A stretch of 64,000 nt of DNA, taken from positions 22,537 to 86,536 of the forward strand of contig NZ_ACVP01000008.1 of NCBI RefSeq assembly GCF_000175635.1. The letters run 5' to 3'. This document shows positions 8,405-17,578 of this stretch, one piece after another; within the stretch, counting starts at the first letter, position 1, and every line of letters begins with the position of its first letter. This DNA is from Corynebacterium tuberculostearicum SK141 (GTDB lineage: Bacteria > Actinomycetota > Actinomycetes > Mycobacteriales > Mycobacteriaceae). The notes under the pieces were generated by a model. The model was not told where the DNA came from and searched no databases. It saw nothing but the letters and a program-made list of their open reading frames with translations. Both the position numbers and the translations under genes were made by a program.

Positions 8405-9634
8405 CTACTGATTGGCGTCCGCGTTGCCCTTAGACCACTCGCCCCAGGACATATTCCAGTCACCTAGGCCATCCAGCGCATTAAGCGTTTCACCGTAGGT
8501 ATTGAACACGCGCACCACGTCGCCGCGCTTCATGGTCTCCTGGAACCACTGGGCGGCCTCCGGCGTCACGTTAATGCAGCCGTGCGAGGTATTGGTATTG
8601 CCCTGCGCCCCTACGGACCACGGAGCGGAGTGAACATAGATGCCGGAATAGGACATCTGGGTAGCCCAGTCCACCATTGTGCGGTAGCCACCCGCGGAGT
8701 GGGAAAGGCCGAAGGTCTCGGAGTCCATCAGCAGCTGCGGGTGCTCATCGCCGATGATGTATCGCCCATTCGGCGTATCGTACTGATAATCGCGACCCAA
8801 CGAGACCGGGATGGCGCGCAAGAACTTCTTATTCTTGAAGACCTTCATGGTCTTGGTGGCGTTATCGATAATCGCCACGGTGCGGTCACCGATAGTGAAA
8901 TTGGTCTTGGCGTTCTCGCCGCCGTAGATTCCACCACCCAGGTCCTTGCCGTACTGGTCCACCTTCACCTCAACCTTGGTGCCTGGCTCCCAGTACTCCT
9001 TTGGACGCCAGCGCACCTCCTGGTTGTTGACCCAGTAGAAAGCGCCCTTAACCTCAGGGTTGGTGGTGACAGTAATGGTCTTCTCGGCCGCCTTGCGGTC
9101 CGTAATCGGCACGCCGAAATTCACACCAATGACCTGGCCTACGCCCACCTCAGAGTCCGGGATCGGGGTAAGCGAGACCTCGGCAACGCCCGCTGCTTGC
9201 GGAGTGGAAAAACTGAGTTTCTTCTTGTTGCCATCCACATCGGAGGCCACGATGGAATAGGTGTGGTTATAGCCCAGGTCCTCCGCCGTAGACCACGTCT
9301 TGGCGTCCTTGGAGAGCTTTTCTTTGACTTCCACGCCCAGTTCATTGGTCATGGTGACGCTCTTGAGCTTGCCGTTGGTCTTCACGGTGACGGGCTTAGA
9401 CGGATCCACGTTCTTCGCGCCGTCTTTCACGGAAGCCTTCAGACCATCCTTTTTCTTTTCGGACTCTTTGCCACCATCCTTCGCGCCGTTCGCGCTTGCG
9501 GCGGCGGTGGATTCTTGGTCAGCGGCCTGATTCTCGGCAGAGGAATCAGAGGAGCAGGAGGCGGCGGCTAGGGAAATGCACGCAACGCCCGCGGCCGCGA
9601 TGAGGCGGCGCGCACTAGGGAGGGAATGTTTCAC
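8405..9634 (-). CDS. L,D-transpeptidase lipoprotein (YkuD domain, Ig-like domains)
   Basis: 409 aa from the GTG at 9634. The N-terminus has a signal peptide and lipobox ending LAAASC (lipidated Cys27). A low-complexity Ser/Ala/Lys linker and Ig-like domains (about 90-270) follow, then a YkuD catalytic domain with [13 protein letters not shown] near the C-terminus, where Cys is the nucleophile. Such enzymes make 3-3 cross-links in actinobacterial peptidoglycan, as in mycobacterial LdtMt2. It acts outside the membrane. A terminator follows directly downstream. Confidence 0.92.
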   Translation of the reverse strand: MKHSLPSARRLIAAAGVACISLAAASCSSDSSAENQAADQESTAAASANGAKDGGKESEKKKDGLKASVKDGAKNVDPSKPVTVKTNGKLKSVTMTNELGVEVKEKLSKDAKTWSTAEDLGYNHTYSIVASDVDGNKKKLSFSTPQAAGVAEVSLTPIPDSEVGVGQVIGVNFGVPITDRKAAEKTITVTTNPEVKGAFYWVNNQEVRWRPKEYWEPGTKVEVKVDQYGKDLGGGIYGGENAKTNFTIGDRTVAIIDNATKTMKVFKNKKFLRAIPVSLGRDYQYDTPNGRYIIGDEHPQLLMDSETFGLSHSAGGYRTMVDWATQMSYSGIYVHSAPWSVGAQGNTNTSHGCINVTPEAAQWFQETMKRGDVVRVFNTYGETLNALDGLGDWNMSWGEWSKGNADANQ

Positions 9635-9846
9635 TGAGTTGCCCTTAGACACGTATTTGCTGCTTTCAAAGACCAATTTAGATTAGCGTCTCGCTCCAGC
9701 AATTACCAGAAGCCACTTCAGGCATTAACCAATTCGTTATACACTCCTAAAAACATGCGATGACCAGGCGATTTTACACTTTTCAAGAATGGCTGCTAGA
9801 GTATCTACTCGTTGCACAGAGAGCCACACGGCAGGAAGTCAACAAT

Positions 9847-9922
<76 letters not shown>

Positions 9923-9946
9923 CTTAAAAATTTAAATTAAAAAATT

Positions 9947-9972
9947 AGGCCGGGCAATAGCCCGGCCTTTTT
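9947..9972 (+). terminator. intrinsic terminator after tRNA-Lys
   Basis: Perfect 9-bp stem AGGCCGGGC/GCCCGGCCT with a 4-nt loop and a T run. It ends at the 3' end of the convergent ABC gene and may serve both. Confidence 0.85.
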
Positions 9973-9973
9973 G

Positions 9974-10735
9974 TTATCTCACCCGCAGCGGGGCAATGAG
10001 TGGAGCGCCGCCATGCTGGACGACGTCCGCCTCTACCCCATACACGCCTTCCACGAGCTCCCCCGTGAGAACGTCTGAAGGCGTGCCCTGAGCGCGAATA
10101 TGGCCCTTCTTAAGCACCACCAGCTGATCACACATGCGCGCAGCCAGGTTGATGTCGTGAATGGCCACCAGGCCCAGGCTGCCATCGCGCTTCGCCTTGG
10201 CACGCACCTCGTCTAATACAAAGATCTGGTGGTGCAGGTCGAGGGCGGAGGTAGGTTCGTCGAGAAGCATCAGGCCCGGGTTGCCCACCAACATCTGCGC
10301 CACCGCCACCAACTGGCGCTGGCCGCCGGAAAGCTCGTTGAGGTAGCGCGAGGCAATCGCGTCCAGCCCCAGCGAGTGCAGCACCTCGCCGGTGCGCGTA
10401 ATCGGGTCCTCGCAGGCCTCACGGCGCGCAGAGATCAGCACGGCTTCAAACGCCCGCAGCGCGGCCGTGCTCGTGAGATCCTGCGGCACGTAGCCGATGA
10501 GCTGCCGGCGGCGCTTGCCGCGCGGGGCCATGCCATCGACGCGGAAATCCACGTCTCCGTCGCAGCCGCGGTGCACGCCGGCCAGGGACTTAATGAGCGT
10601 GGTCTTGCCGGATGCATTCGGCCCCAACAATCCCACCAGCTGCCCGCCGTGGAGTTTTTCCACATCCACGGACTCCAGCACGCGGTGCTTGCCATAGGCC
10701 GCACTCAGCCCGGAAATAGTCAGTTCTACGTCCAC
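9974..10735 (-). CDS. iron-siderophore ABC transporter, ATP-binding protein
   Basis: 253 aa FecE/FepC-like ATPase. Walker A is GPNASGKTTL (about residue 37), the signature is LSGGQRQL (about 140) and Walker B is LMLLDEPTSALD (about 160), followed by the switch histidine in VAIHDINLA. It powers import through the FecCD-type permease encoded just upstream, with which it overlaps by 10 bp. It is the last gene of an SBP-permease-ATPase operon under a DtxR box, which points to ferric siderophore or haem uptake. The ligand is not known. Confidence 0.92.
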   Translation of the reverse strand: MDVELTISGLSAAYGKHRVLESVDVEKLHGGQLVGLLGPNASGKTTLIKSLAGVHRGCDGDVDFRVDGMAPRGKRRRQLIGYVPQDLTSTAALRAFEAVLISARREACEDPITRTGEVLHSLGLDAIASRYLNELSGGQRQLVAVAQMLVGNPGLMLLDEPTSALDLHHQIFVLDEVRAKAKRDGSLGLVAIHDINLAARMCDQLVVLKKGHIRAQGTPSDVLTGELVEGVYGVEADVVQHGGAPLIAPLRVR

Positions 10736-11781
10736 AGTGCCCTCCTTCGGGTCATAACGATGGCAATGAAGAATGGCACGCCCAGAAGCGAGGTAACGAT
10801 ACCAATGGGAATAGCCAGGCCCGGCTTAATCATCAGGCTGACCGCATGCGCGGCACACATCACGGCCGCGCCCGCCGCCATGGAGGCCGGCAAGAAGTAG
10901 CGCTGGTCCTCGCCCACCAGCATGCGGGCGATGTGCGGGCCCACCAAGCCAATGAAGCCGATGATGCCGGCGAAGGCCACGGTGGTCGCCGCAACGAGCG
11001 AAACCACGATGAGCACTACAACGCGCAGGCGGGAGGTATTGATGCCCATGGCGGTAGCGCGGGCGTCGCCAAGCCGCAAGGCAGTAAGGCGCCAGCCCAG
11101 CGCCCACAAAATGGGCAGGGCGATAATCAGCACGGCCGCCAGCACGCCATTAGCCGCCCAATTGGCGCGGGTAAGAGAGCCCATGGACCAAAAGACGATC
11201 TGCTGCAGCGCCTCGGCCGAGGACTGGTACTGGATAAGCGCCAGCATGGCTTGGAAGAAGAACACCAAGCCGATGCCAAGCAGCACCATGGTTTCTGCCT
11301 TCGCGCCACGGATGACGGCCGCGATAACAATAATGGCCGTAGCCACCGCGGCAGCAAGCCACGCCATCAGCGCCAGGTTGAACTGCGGCTGTGCAATCAG
11401 CTGCCACTTGAGCACGATGGAGGTGGCGCCACCAAACGCGGCGGCCGCGGAAATTCCGAGGGTAAAAGGCTCGGCCAGCGGATTGTTGAGGATAGTCTGC
11501 ATTTCCGCGCCGGCCAAAGACAGGGCCATGCCGATGAGCACGGCCATCACGGCCATGGGCAGGCGCAGCTGCCACAGCACCGTGCGCGTCTGGTCATCCA
11601 GCCCCGCGGGATTCACGATGCCCTTCATGACCTCGGCCGGGCTGATATCAATCGCGCCCACAAAGTTGCTGATAATAAAGGCCACGGCCGCAATCAGCGT
11701 CAGGCCCGCAACGATGCCTATGCGTTGCCAGGTTAACCTCTTATGTTGCCGCGCGAGGGCGGCTACCTCTGCGCCCTGCAT
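10726..11781 (-). CDS. iron-siderophore ABC transporter, FecCD-family permease
   Basis: 351 aa, about 9-10 membrane helices. The family patterns GxxLSLAGAEMQTILNNPLAEPFTLGISAAAAFG and GFIGLVGPHIARMLVGEDQR are present; the latter is the cytoplasmic loop that contacts the ATPase. The ATG shares one base with the stop of the binding-protein gene (TAATG), so translation is coupled. It likely works as a homodimer, as only one permease gene is present. Confidence 0.93.
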   Translation of the reverse strand: MQGAEVAALARQHKRLTWQRIGIVAGLTLIAAVAFIISNFVGAIDISPAEVMKGIVNPAGLDDQTRTVLWQLRLPMAVMAVLIGMALSLAGAEMQTILNNPLAEPFTLGISAAAAFGGATSIVLKWQLIAQPQFNLALMAWLAAAVATAIIVIAAVIRGAKAETMVLLGIGLVFFFQAMLALIQYQSSAEALQQIVFWSMGSLTRANWAANGVLAAVLIIALPILWALGWRLTALRLGDARATAMGINTSRLRVVVLIVVSLVAATTVAFAGIIGFIGLVGPHIARMLVGEDQRYFLPASMAAGAAVMCAAHAVSLMIKPGLAIPIGIVTSLLGVPFFIAIVMTRRRALWT

Positions 11782-12944
11782 TAGTTGGTGCTAAAGAAGG
11801 TTCCCTCGCCGGAGACCGGCGAGTACTTTTCTTGCGCATCCATCCACTGCTTGGCGACGTCCATATCGGCATACGCCTCCGGGTTGATCCACTCCGCCAC
11901 CTGCAGCAACGCTAGGTAATTAAACGGCGAATTATAGAATTGGTGCCACATGCTGTGGAAGTGGTGTTCCTTGACCGCACGCAGCTTATCGAAGCCAGCC
12001 TGCTTACCCGGCAGCTTAGCCACACTGCCCTTGGCTTCCTTTTCATCGATGCCGTAGCCCACTGCAGCGTATCCGACAGGGTGGCCTTCATCGTCCTTCA
12101 TCTCAGACCAATCGCCACCGGTGGCGATGATCATATCCGGGTCAGATTCCAGGACCTTTTCCGGGGTGATTGTGCCAGACTCGCCCGGAATGACTTTATC
12201 GCCGACATTCTCGCCACCGGCCGCGTTGACCAGCTGGGAGATATTGGAATCGTTCCACGAACCACAGCAGTCGGAAACGCCGGCCGAACGCCAGACGAAG
12301 GTCTTTGGCTTATCCTTAACCTTCTCCGCGCGCTCCTCCACCAAGTCCACGGTCTTTTGCCAATCCGCGTTGAATTCCTCCGCGCGGTCCTCTTGGCCGA
12401 AGATTTCACCGAAGATGTCCATGGTCTTAGGCGTATTCTCCAGCGGATCGCGGCGGAAGTCGGTCACCGCGTACTTCAGGCCGGCCTGCTCCATCTTGTC
12501 GGTCAGTCCCGCCTCACGGGAGGCATCATACTGATCCAGCGACAGCACGATGAGATCCGGATCCAAGCTCACCAGCTTCTCTACGGTGACATCGCCCTTA
12601 GTGAAGCCGCCAATCTCCGGAACCTCATTGACGGAGGGCAGCTCCTTTTCCAGCGCGTTGTAATAGTCCGGCACGTTCTGTTTAAGATCCGTGCCAATGC
12701 CGACGACCTTGTCCAGCGGATTATCGGTATTAAGAACGCCGGTAGCAAAAAGCGATCGGCCCTCGCCCAAAATCACGCGATCGGGAGCCTTATCTAGTTC
12801 CACGTCACGGCCGGTGATATCGGTAAAAGAGAAGGCGGCATCGTCGCTTGCTCCGCCGGTTACTTCCTCGGCCGCACCGCAGCCGACCAGCGCCATTGCC
12901 GACGCCGCCACAACCGCCATCACTTTAAGGGGAGTATGAGCCAT
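11781..12944 (-). CDS. iron-siderophore ABC transporter, substrate-binding lipoprotein
   Basis: 387 aa from the ATG at 12944 (SD AAGGA). Signal peptide with lipobox LVGC, then a class III (FepB/BtuF-like) binding fold: DITGRDVELDKAPDRVILGEGRS at the start of lobe 1, DLIVLSLDQYD, a long linking helix with DRAEEFNADWQKTVDLVEERAEKV, and DMIIATGGDW in lobe 2. It captures iron complexes at the cell surface and feeds the permease. A DtxR box lies 76-94 bp upstream, so iron repression is expected. Confidence 0.9.
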   Translation of the reverse strand: MAHTPLKVMAVVAASAMALVGCGAAEEVTGGASDDAAFSFTDITGRDVELDKAPDRVILGEGRSLFATGVLNTDNPLDKVVGIGTDLKQNVPDYYNALEKELPSVNEVPEIGGFTKGDVTVEKLVSLDPDLIVLSLDQYDASREAGLTDKMEQAGLKYAVTDFRRDPLENTPKTMDIFGEIFGQEDRAEEFNADWQKTVDLVEERAEKVKDKPKTFVWRSAGVSDCCGSWNDSNISQLVNAAGGENVGDKVIPGESGTITPEKVLESDPDMIIATGGDWSEMKDDEGHPVGYAAVGYGIDEKEAKGSVAKLPGKQAGFDKLRAVKEHHFHSMWHQFYNSPFNYLALLQVAEWINPEAYADMDVAKQWMDAQEKYSPVSGEGTFFSTN

Positions 12945-13002
12945 TTTCAGTCCTTGATCGTTGGATGCCCTCGCGGCTAACGCGAAGGGCCTTACATAGG
13001 AC

Positions 13003-13008
13003 ATCCTA
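13003..13008 (-). promoter_or_regulatory. candidate -10 element TAGGAT of the iron-uptake operon
   Basis: TAGGAT on the minus strand lies between the DtxR box and the start at 12944. The DtxR box would cover its -35 region. TATGTA at 12993-12998 is an alternative. Confidence 0.35.
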
Positions 13009-13019
13009 ACCTGACTAGG

Positions 13020-13038
13020 TAAGGTAACCCAAACCTAA
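13020..13038 (-). promoter_or_regulatory. DtxR-type iron box
   Basis: The plus strand reads TAAGGTAACCCAAACCTAA, which agrees at 14 of 19 positions with the DtxR consensus TTAGGTTAGGCTAACCTAA, including both outer arms. It lies upstream of the siderophore importer and overlaps the stop codon of glsA. Confidence 0.7.
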
Positions 13039-14312
13039 ACGGGTTCGCCGTTGATCGCGTAGTCTTCCGGCTCGCCCTTGGGCACCTTCGTACCGTCCGA
13101 CATGGTGCGATCTTCTAGCTCTCCATCCGGATCCACGATGGCGATATCGAAGCCAGACTCGCGAATTCGGCGCAGCCCCTCCTTCAGCATGCGCCGACCC
13201 ATGCGGTTCGTGCCCGTAATATGCGATAGCTCGAGCACCACCGTGCCCTCGCCAAAATCTGACTCCATCAGCTCGTACAAGATGGTCTCGGCCGCGTTGA
13301 AATTGATCAGGCCCTGCAGATAGATCACGGTCAGCTCCGCATCCTGCTCCACCTTGCGCACCGGGTTCACGCCATAGCGCTCGTCCGTAGACATCAGGTG
13401 CAGGCCCATGTCCTTCGACAGCAGCTTGAACGCATCCACCCCGCGCACTGAGTTGCCTTCCTTGTTCAGCCGCGGCGAGAATGTCGCCACGCCCAACTGG
13501 CCCGGCAGCGTGCCCAGCAGGCCACCCGAGACGCCCGACTTCGCCGGGATACCCACCTCGGCCATCCAGCGGCCGGCGCCGTCATACATGCCGGCCGAGC
13601 TCATCACCGATAGCGTCAACCGGCACACGTCCGCGTCTAAAATTTTGTCGCCCGTCACTGGCTGCACGCCACCGTTCGCCAACGTTGCCGACATCACGGC
13701 CAAGTCCCGTACCGTCACCACAATCGAGCACTGCTCAATATACGTTGACACCGCATCGTGCGCCTCGTCCTGGATGATGTCGTAGTTGCGCAACATGTGC
13801 GCCAGCGAGAGGTTGCGTTCGCTGACATCGAGCTCGGAGGCGCGCATGGCGTCGTCGATAAGCAAATCGCGCCCCGCCAGCCGCGAGAAATAGGTGCGCA
13901 GACGCTCCACGCGCGCGGCAGGCTCCGAATCCACGCCATTAATCAGCTGCGTGACCGCAATCGCGCCCGCATTAATCATCGGGTTGACCGGCCGGTGATC
14001 ATCGCGGTTGAGCGAAAGCTCGTTGAAGGCCTCGCCCGAAGGCTCCATGCCCACGATGTCGCGCACCGCGGAAAGACCAAGCTCCTGGAGAGCCAGCGCA
14101 TAAACAAAAGGCTTGGACAAGGACTGAAGGGTAAATTCCACCTCATCATCGCCCGCAGAATAAACGTGGCCGGTGGTGGTGCACATCGCGGCGCCGAGAT
14201 ACTCGGGTTCCGCCTTAGCCAGCTCCGGAATATAGTCCGCCACGGCGCCGTCGCGATTATCGCGCACCTTGGTGAGGATTTCCTGCAAATAAAAAGGGAT
14301 TGGTGTCTTCAT
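13035..14312 (-). CDS. glsA: glutaminase with C-terminal STAS domain
   Basis: 425 aa from the ATG at 14312. The serine-dependent glutaminase domain spans about residues 1-300; the nucleophile is in SLSKPFVYAL (S-x-x-K), and FNELSLNRDDHRPVNPMINAGAI and SGVSGGLLGTLPG are conserved. It converts glutamine to glutamate and ammonia. Residues about 315-420 form a STAS domain (LTVIYLQGLINFNAAETILYEL...VVLELSHITG), a known addition in actinobacterial GlsA that may be regulatory. A TAGGCT hexamer lies 8 nt before the ATG, so the transcript may be nearly leaderless. Confidence 0.9.
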   Translation of the reverse strand: MKTPIPFYLQEILTKVRDNRDGAVADYIPELAKAEPEYLGAAMCTTTGHVYSAGDDEVEFTLQSLSKPFVYALALQELGLSAVRDIVGMEPSGEAFNELSLNRDDHRPVNPMINAGAIAVTQLINGVDSEPAARVERLRTYFSRLAGRDLLIDDAMRASELDVSERNLSLAHMLRNYDIIQDEAHDAVSTYIEQCSIVVTVRDLAVMSATLANGGVQPVTGDKILDADVCRLTLSVMSSAGMYDGAGRWMAEVGIPAKSGVSGGLLGTLPGQLGVATFSPRLNKEGNSVRGVDAFKLLSKDMGLHLMSTDERYGVNPVRKVEQDAELTVIYLQGLINFNAAETILYELMESDFGEGTVVLELSHITGTNRMGRRMLKEGLRRIRESGFDIAIVDPDGELEDRTMSDGTKVPKGEPEDYAINGEPV

Positions 14313-14328
14313 CCCAACCCAGCCTACG

Positions 14329-14357
14329 AAAAAAGTCCCCGCGGTGTGCGGGGACTT
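14329..14357 (-). terminator. intrinsic terminator of the DUF3618 gene
   Basis: On the minus strand, AAGTCCCCGC/GCGGGGACTT with a 5-nt loop followed by a run of T. It separates the DUF3618 gene from glsA. Confidence 0.85.
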
Positions 14358-14362
14358 CACAA

Positions 14363-14641
14363 TTAGTGGCGCTCGGACAGCAGGCGCTGCAGCTCCTTCA
14401 GGTCGCTCTTGCGGCGGCGAGAGCGGAAGACCGAGAAAGCAATCAGGCCAACCACAGCGGCACCGACGCCGCCTAGGGCCATCTGCACGTTGCGGTCCTG
14501 CAGCTTATCGGTGGCCGCGGTCTTAGCCTCGTTGGCAAAGTTCTGCGGCTTGCTGCGCTGTGCCAACTCGTCCAGGGTGCCGGCCAGCTGGCGGCGGGTG
14601 CGCTCGATATCGCGCTGAATGTCTTCAATATTGCGTGCCAC
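14363..14641 (-). CDS. DUF3618 family membrane protein
   Basis: 92 aa from a GTG start with SD AGGAG. The N-terminal half (IEDIQRDIERTRRQLAGTLDELAQRSKP) is the DUF3618 helix, amphipathic and charged. A single membrane helix (ALGGVGAAVVGLIAFSVF, about residues 55-73) and a basic tail (RSRRRK) follow. The family is widespread in actinobacteria with no firm function. It ends in its own terminator, so it is probably monocistronic. Confidence 0.85.
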   Translation of the reverse strand: MARNIEDIQRDIERTRRQLAGTLDELAQRSKPQNFANEAKTAATDKLQDRNVQMALGGVGAAVVGLIAFSVFRSRRRKSDLKELQRLLSERH

Positions 14642-14724
14642 GAAGTTCTCCTCTTAACTTAGGTTCGCTCTTAACGGGGTCATTCTACCCCGCCGCCCCA
14701 AAAGCGTGCAGCCCGGGCGGTAAG

Positions 14725-14730
14725 TAAGGT
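14725..14730 (+). promoter_or_regulatory. -10 element TAAGGT of bcp (leaderless)
   Basis: TAAGGT, then 7 nt, then the ATG at 14738. Confidence 0.45.
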
Positions 14731-14737
14731 GGAAACC

Positions 14738-15205
14738 ATGACTGAAAACCGTTTGAACGTTGGAGATACCGCCCCTGCTTTTGCGCTTGCCGACGACGCC
14801 GGAAACACCGTTTCCCTCGCCGATTACGCAGGCCAGCGCGTACTGGTCTACTTCTACCCCCGCGCCAATACCCCGGGCTGTACCAAGGAAGCCTGCGATT
14901 TCCGCGATTCCCTGGAACAGCTCAATGATCTCAATATTGCCGTCGTAGGCATCTCGCCAGATAAGCCGGAGGCACTAGCGAAGTTCCGCGCGGACCACGA
15001 GCTGAACTTCCCGCTGCTTTCGGATCCGGATAAGTCTGTCATGACCGCCTACGGCGCGTTTGGGGAAAAGAAGAACTACGGCAAGGTGGTCCAGGGCGTT
15101 ATCCGCTCCACCTTCCTGGTCGAGCCGGATGGCACCATCGGCCAGACGCACTACAACGTCAAGGCCACCGGCCACGTTGCCCGCGTGATGAAGGGGCTTA
15201 GCTAG
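14738..15205 (+). CDS. bcp: thioredoxin-dependent thiol peroxidase (Bcp/PrxQ)
   Basis: 155 aa peroxiredoxin. The active site is in YFYPRANTPGCTKEACDFRD: peroxidatic Cys followed five residues later by a resolving Cys, as in Bcp. It reduces hydrogen and organic peroxides using thioredoxin in the cytoplasm. Start chosen at the ATG at 14738 (MTENRLNVGD), supported by TAAGGT 7 nt upstream. A TetR gene starts 3 nt after the stop, so the two are probably cotranscribed. Confidence 0.93.
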   Translation: MTENRLNVGDTAPAFALADDAGNTVSLADYAGQRVLVYFYPRANTPGCTKEACDFRDSLEQLNDLNIAVVGISPDKPEALAKFRADHELNFPLLSDPDKSVMTAYGAFGEKKNYGKVVQGVIRSTFLVEPDGTIGQTHYNVKATGHVARVMKGLS

Positions 15206-15208
15206 CGC

Positions 15209-15835
15209 GTGGGAGAGATTCTGCTACCGCGGCGTCGGCCAGCGCAGGCGCGCAGTCGCGAGCGCTTCGAGCGCATTCTGCAGGCCGCCCGCGCCGTGCT
15301 TGTCGACGTCGGCTTTGAGTCCTTCACCGTCGACGAAGTCGCCCACCGCGCCGGGGTGCCCATCGGCACGCTGTATCAGTTCTTTGCCAATAAATACGTG
15401 CTTGTCTGCGAGCTCGACCGCCAAGACACGGCCGCCAGCCGGGCCGAAATCGAGCGCTTCTCCCGCCGCGCCCCGGCCGCGCAGTGGCCCGATGTGCTGG
15501 ATGAAACCATCGATCACCTGGCGCGCATGTGGCGCGACGATCCCTCCCGGCGCGCCGTGTGGCATGCCGTGCAATCCACCCCCGCCACCCGCGCGACGGC
15601 CGCAGATACCGAGCGTCAGCTGCTTTTCCCCTTGTCAGAAATCCTCTCCCCGCTCGCGCCGTCCATGAGCGATGACGAACGCATTGACCTGGCCGGCTTC
15701 CTTATCCACAACGTCGTCTCGCAGCTCAATTACGCAACTGCGGGCGACCCAGGCGACTTTGACGCCGTGGTTGTAGAGATTAAGCGCATGCTCGTTTCGT
15801 ATCTATTTGCCATTGCGGCCCACTGGGGCAGTTGA
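15209..15835 (+). CDS. TetR-family transcriptional regulator
   Basis: 208 aa from a GTG. The helix-turn-helix is in residues about 15-65 (RERFERILQAARAVLVDVGFESFTVDEVAHRAGVPIGTLYQFFANK, the TetR pattern). The C-terminal domain is helical and not conserved enough to name a ligand. It starts 3 nt after bcp, which suggests coupling and a possible link to oxidative or solvent stress. Confidence 0.88.
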   Translation: MGEILLPRRRPAQARSRERFERILQAARAVLVDVGFESFTVDEVAHRAGVPIGTLYQFFANKYVLVCELDRQDTAASRAEIERFSRRAPAAQWPDVLDETIDHLARMWRDDPSRRAVWHAVQSTPATRATAADTERQLLFPLSEILSPLAPSMSDDERIDLAGFLIHNVVSQLNYATAGDPGDFDAVVVEIKRMLVSYLFAIAAHWGS

Positions 15836-15847
15836 CGCTTAAACAAG

Positions 15848-15856
15848 TTATCCACA
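15848..15856 (+). promoter_or_regulatory. DnaA box TTATCCACA
   Basis: Perfect 9-mer in the short gap between the TetR gene and the HNH gene. Confidence 0.4.
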
Positions 15857-15897
15857 GCTGCGGACGTCTTCGCCTCGGCTTACCCGCCGGCTCTGCT

Positions 15898-15903
15898 TAA
15901 AGT
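15898..15903 (+). promoter_or_regulatory. -10 element TAAAGT of the HNH gene (leaderless)
   Basis: TAAAGT, then 7 nt, then the ATG at 15911. Confidence 0.45.
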
Positions 15904-15910
15904 TGCAGCC

Positions 15911-16897
15911 ATGAGCGCACTGAAGGCCTATGCCACCCACATAGCCTCGGCGATGGACATCCTCGCCGAGGCCCACGGCATGTCTGAACGCGCCCTTCTC
16001 GAGCTGGGCTTGCCGGATGTCGAGGCCCACGACCTTCGCGCGCTGGCCGCGGTCTACTTCGGTCCGACCGGCTTCAGCCGCAAGCAACGCCACGCAGCCG
16101 CGGCCGCCCGGCACCACGACCTCGTAACGCTCAAGCTGATTGAAAAGTACGTCTCCCGGGTGCGCACTAAGCGTGAGGCGTGGAACCTACGCGTGGAGCT
16201 GTGCCGCCTGCGTGGTCCGGCTTCTGAAATCGCCCGCCGCGCTAAGCAACGCCTGCGCGAACTTCGCCCGCGCCGCATGCCACCCCGCGAAGGCGTCCAA
16301 CTCCTTCGCCGCCCGAACGGACCGTGGACTATGCGGATTACCGCACCCTCGGCCTTCCTTGCTGAATTCGACGCCGCGCTCGACCCCGACCGCCCACTCG
16401 ATTCCCTCCGCGACCTCCTTCGCGGCACCGGCGCGCCTTCCGCGCGCACCACCACCAACGTCATCATCCCGCTCAACGCGCTGGACCGCATTGTGGACGG
16501 CGACGGTGAAGAAGTCACCCTGCGCCTAACGAATGGCGCGACCATTACCGGCGCCGAGCTGGTCGAGCGCACCTTCACCGAGCACGGCCTCGCGACGCTA
16601 ATCCACCCCGTCAAGGGCCCCGTCAACCTGTATCGCACATCACGTTACGCCACCGAGAAACAGCGGCAGATGGCCGCGGCCGAAAATCCCACCTGCCCGT
16701 GGCCGCCGTGCAACCATCCGGCAGACAAGGCCCAGATCCATCACCTCAAGGCGTGGAAACACGGCGGGTTGACCAATATGGAGAACCTGACGGTGTGCTG
16801 CCCCTACCACAACGGGGTCAACCAGGATGATCCAAATGCCCCGCCGCTGCGCGGGCGCCTTGCCCGAGTCAATGGCAAGGTCCGCTGGGTTCGTTAG
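15911..16897 (+). CDS. HNH endonuclease-motif protein (13E12/DUF222-like)
   Basis: 328 aa. The N-terminal two-thirds is helical and basic, with long Arg/Lys-rich stretches. The C-terminus has a treble-clef HNH motif: CPWPPCNHPADKAQIHHLKAWKHGG followed by NLTVCCPYHNGVN, with the paired cysteines and the IHH and H-N residues in place. The family resembles the M. tuberculosis 13E12 repeat proteins, often multicopy in actinobacteria and of unsettled role. A second, divergent member lies at 62412-63653. Confidence 0.8.
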   Translation: MSALKAYATHIASAMDILAEAHGMSERALLELGLPDVEAHDLRALAAVYFGPTGFSRKQRHAAAAARHHDLVTLKLIEKYVSRVRTKREAWNLRVELCRLRGPASEIARRAKQRLRELRPRRMPPREGVQLLRRPNGPWTMRITAPSAFLAEFDAALDPDRPLDSLRDLLRGTGAPSARTTTNVIIPLNALDRIVDGDGEEVTLRLTNGATITGAELVERTFTEHGLATLIHPVKGPVNLYRTSRYATEKQRQMAAAENPTCPWPPCNHPADKAQIHHLKAWKHGGLTNMENLTVCCPYHNGVNQDDPNAPPLRGRLARVNGKVRWVR

Positions 16898-16918
16898 CGC
16901 TGCCTCTGCGAGGTAGCG

Positions 16919-17578
16919 CTACTCGGCGTGCTCTAAAAAGTCCGCGTAGACTTCGGCGGCTACCCGCGCGAATTCGGCGGGCGTCATGCGGGCCATGCCC
17001 TCCGGCAGGCTGCCCCACAGCGGACAGCCGGTCACCTGCGGCATCTCCTCGAGGTTCAGTCGGGTAGCTAAATCCGGATCGGCCGGCAGCGAGCCACCAA
17101 TCAGCCCGAGCACCTCGATTCCGTGGCGTTGCGCCTCGCGCACAGTCAGCTCGGCCGCGTTGAGGCTTCCTAGGCTGAGGGAGGTGACGATGAGGAGCCT
17201 ATCGGCGACGTCGGCAAGCGTATAGGCGTCCGCCAGACGCACGAGCAGCCCGCCGGCGCCTTCAACAAGCACCACGCGGCCGGGCGCGTCAAGGGCGGCA
17301 ATCCACTCCTTGAGTTCCTGCAGGCCGGGTTGGTCCATGCCGGCCCGGCGCGCAGAAAGGTTTGGCGCCAGCGGCTCCGGGAAGCGCACCATCTCGGTGA
17401 CCTCCACGCCTGCCAGCTTGCCGACGGTCACCGCATCCCCCTTCCCCTCCGGCTCCCCCGTCTGCAGTGGCTTAGCGTAGACAACCTCACGGCCGCGCTG
17501 CTTGAAGGCACTGGCGAGCGCGGCCGTGGCCACCGTCTTGCCGACGTCCGTGTTCGTCCCCGTCACGTAAATAATCAC
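16919..17578 (-). CDS. bioD: dethiobiotin synthetase
   Basis: 219 aa from the GTG at 17578, which overlaps the bioA stop (GTGA). The P-loop is GTNTDVGKT at the N-terminus, and VEGAGGLLVRL matches the second conserved segment. BioD closes the ureido ring of dethiobiotin from diaminopelargonate, CO2 and ATP. The longer upstream frame lies inside bioA and was discarded. It forms an operon with bioA; bioF and bioB are not in the window. Confidence 0.95.
   Translation of the reverse strand: MIIYVTGTNTDVGKTVATAALASAFKQRGREVVYAKPLQTGEPEGKGDAVTVGKLAGVEVTEMVRFPEPLAPNLSARRAGMDQPGLQELKEWIAALDAPGRVVLVEGAGGLLVRLADAYTLADVADRLLIVTSLSLGSLNAAELTVREAQRHGIEVLGLIGGSLPADPDLATRLNLEEMPQVTGCPLWGSLPEGMARMTPAEFARVAAEVYADFLEHAE

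Noticed and set aside
13001..13026. Second DtxR box next to the first
   Set aside because: CCTAACC and GGTAAGG are present but in the wrong order and spacing for the 19-bp site.
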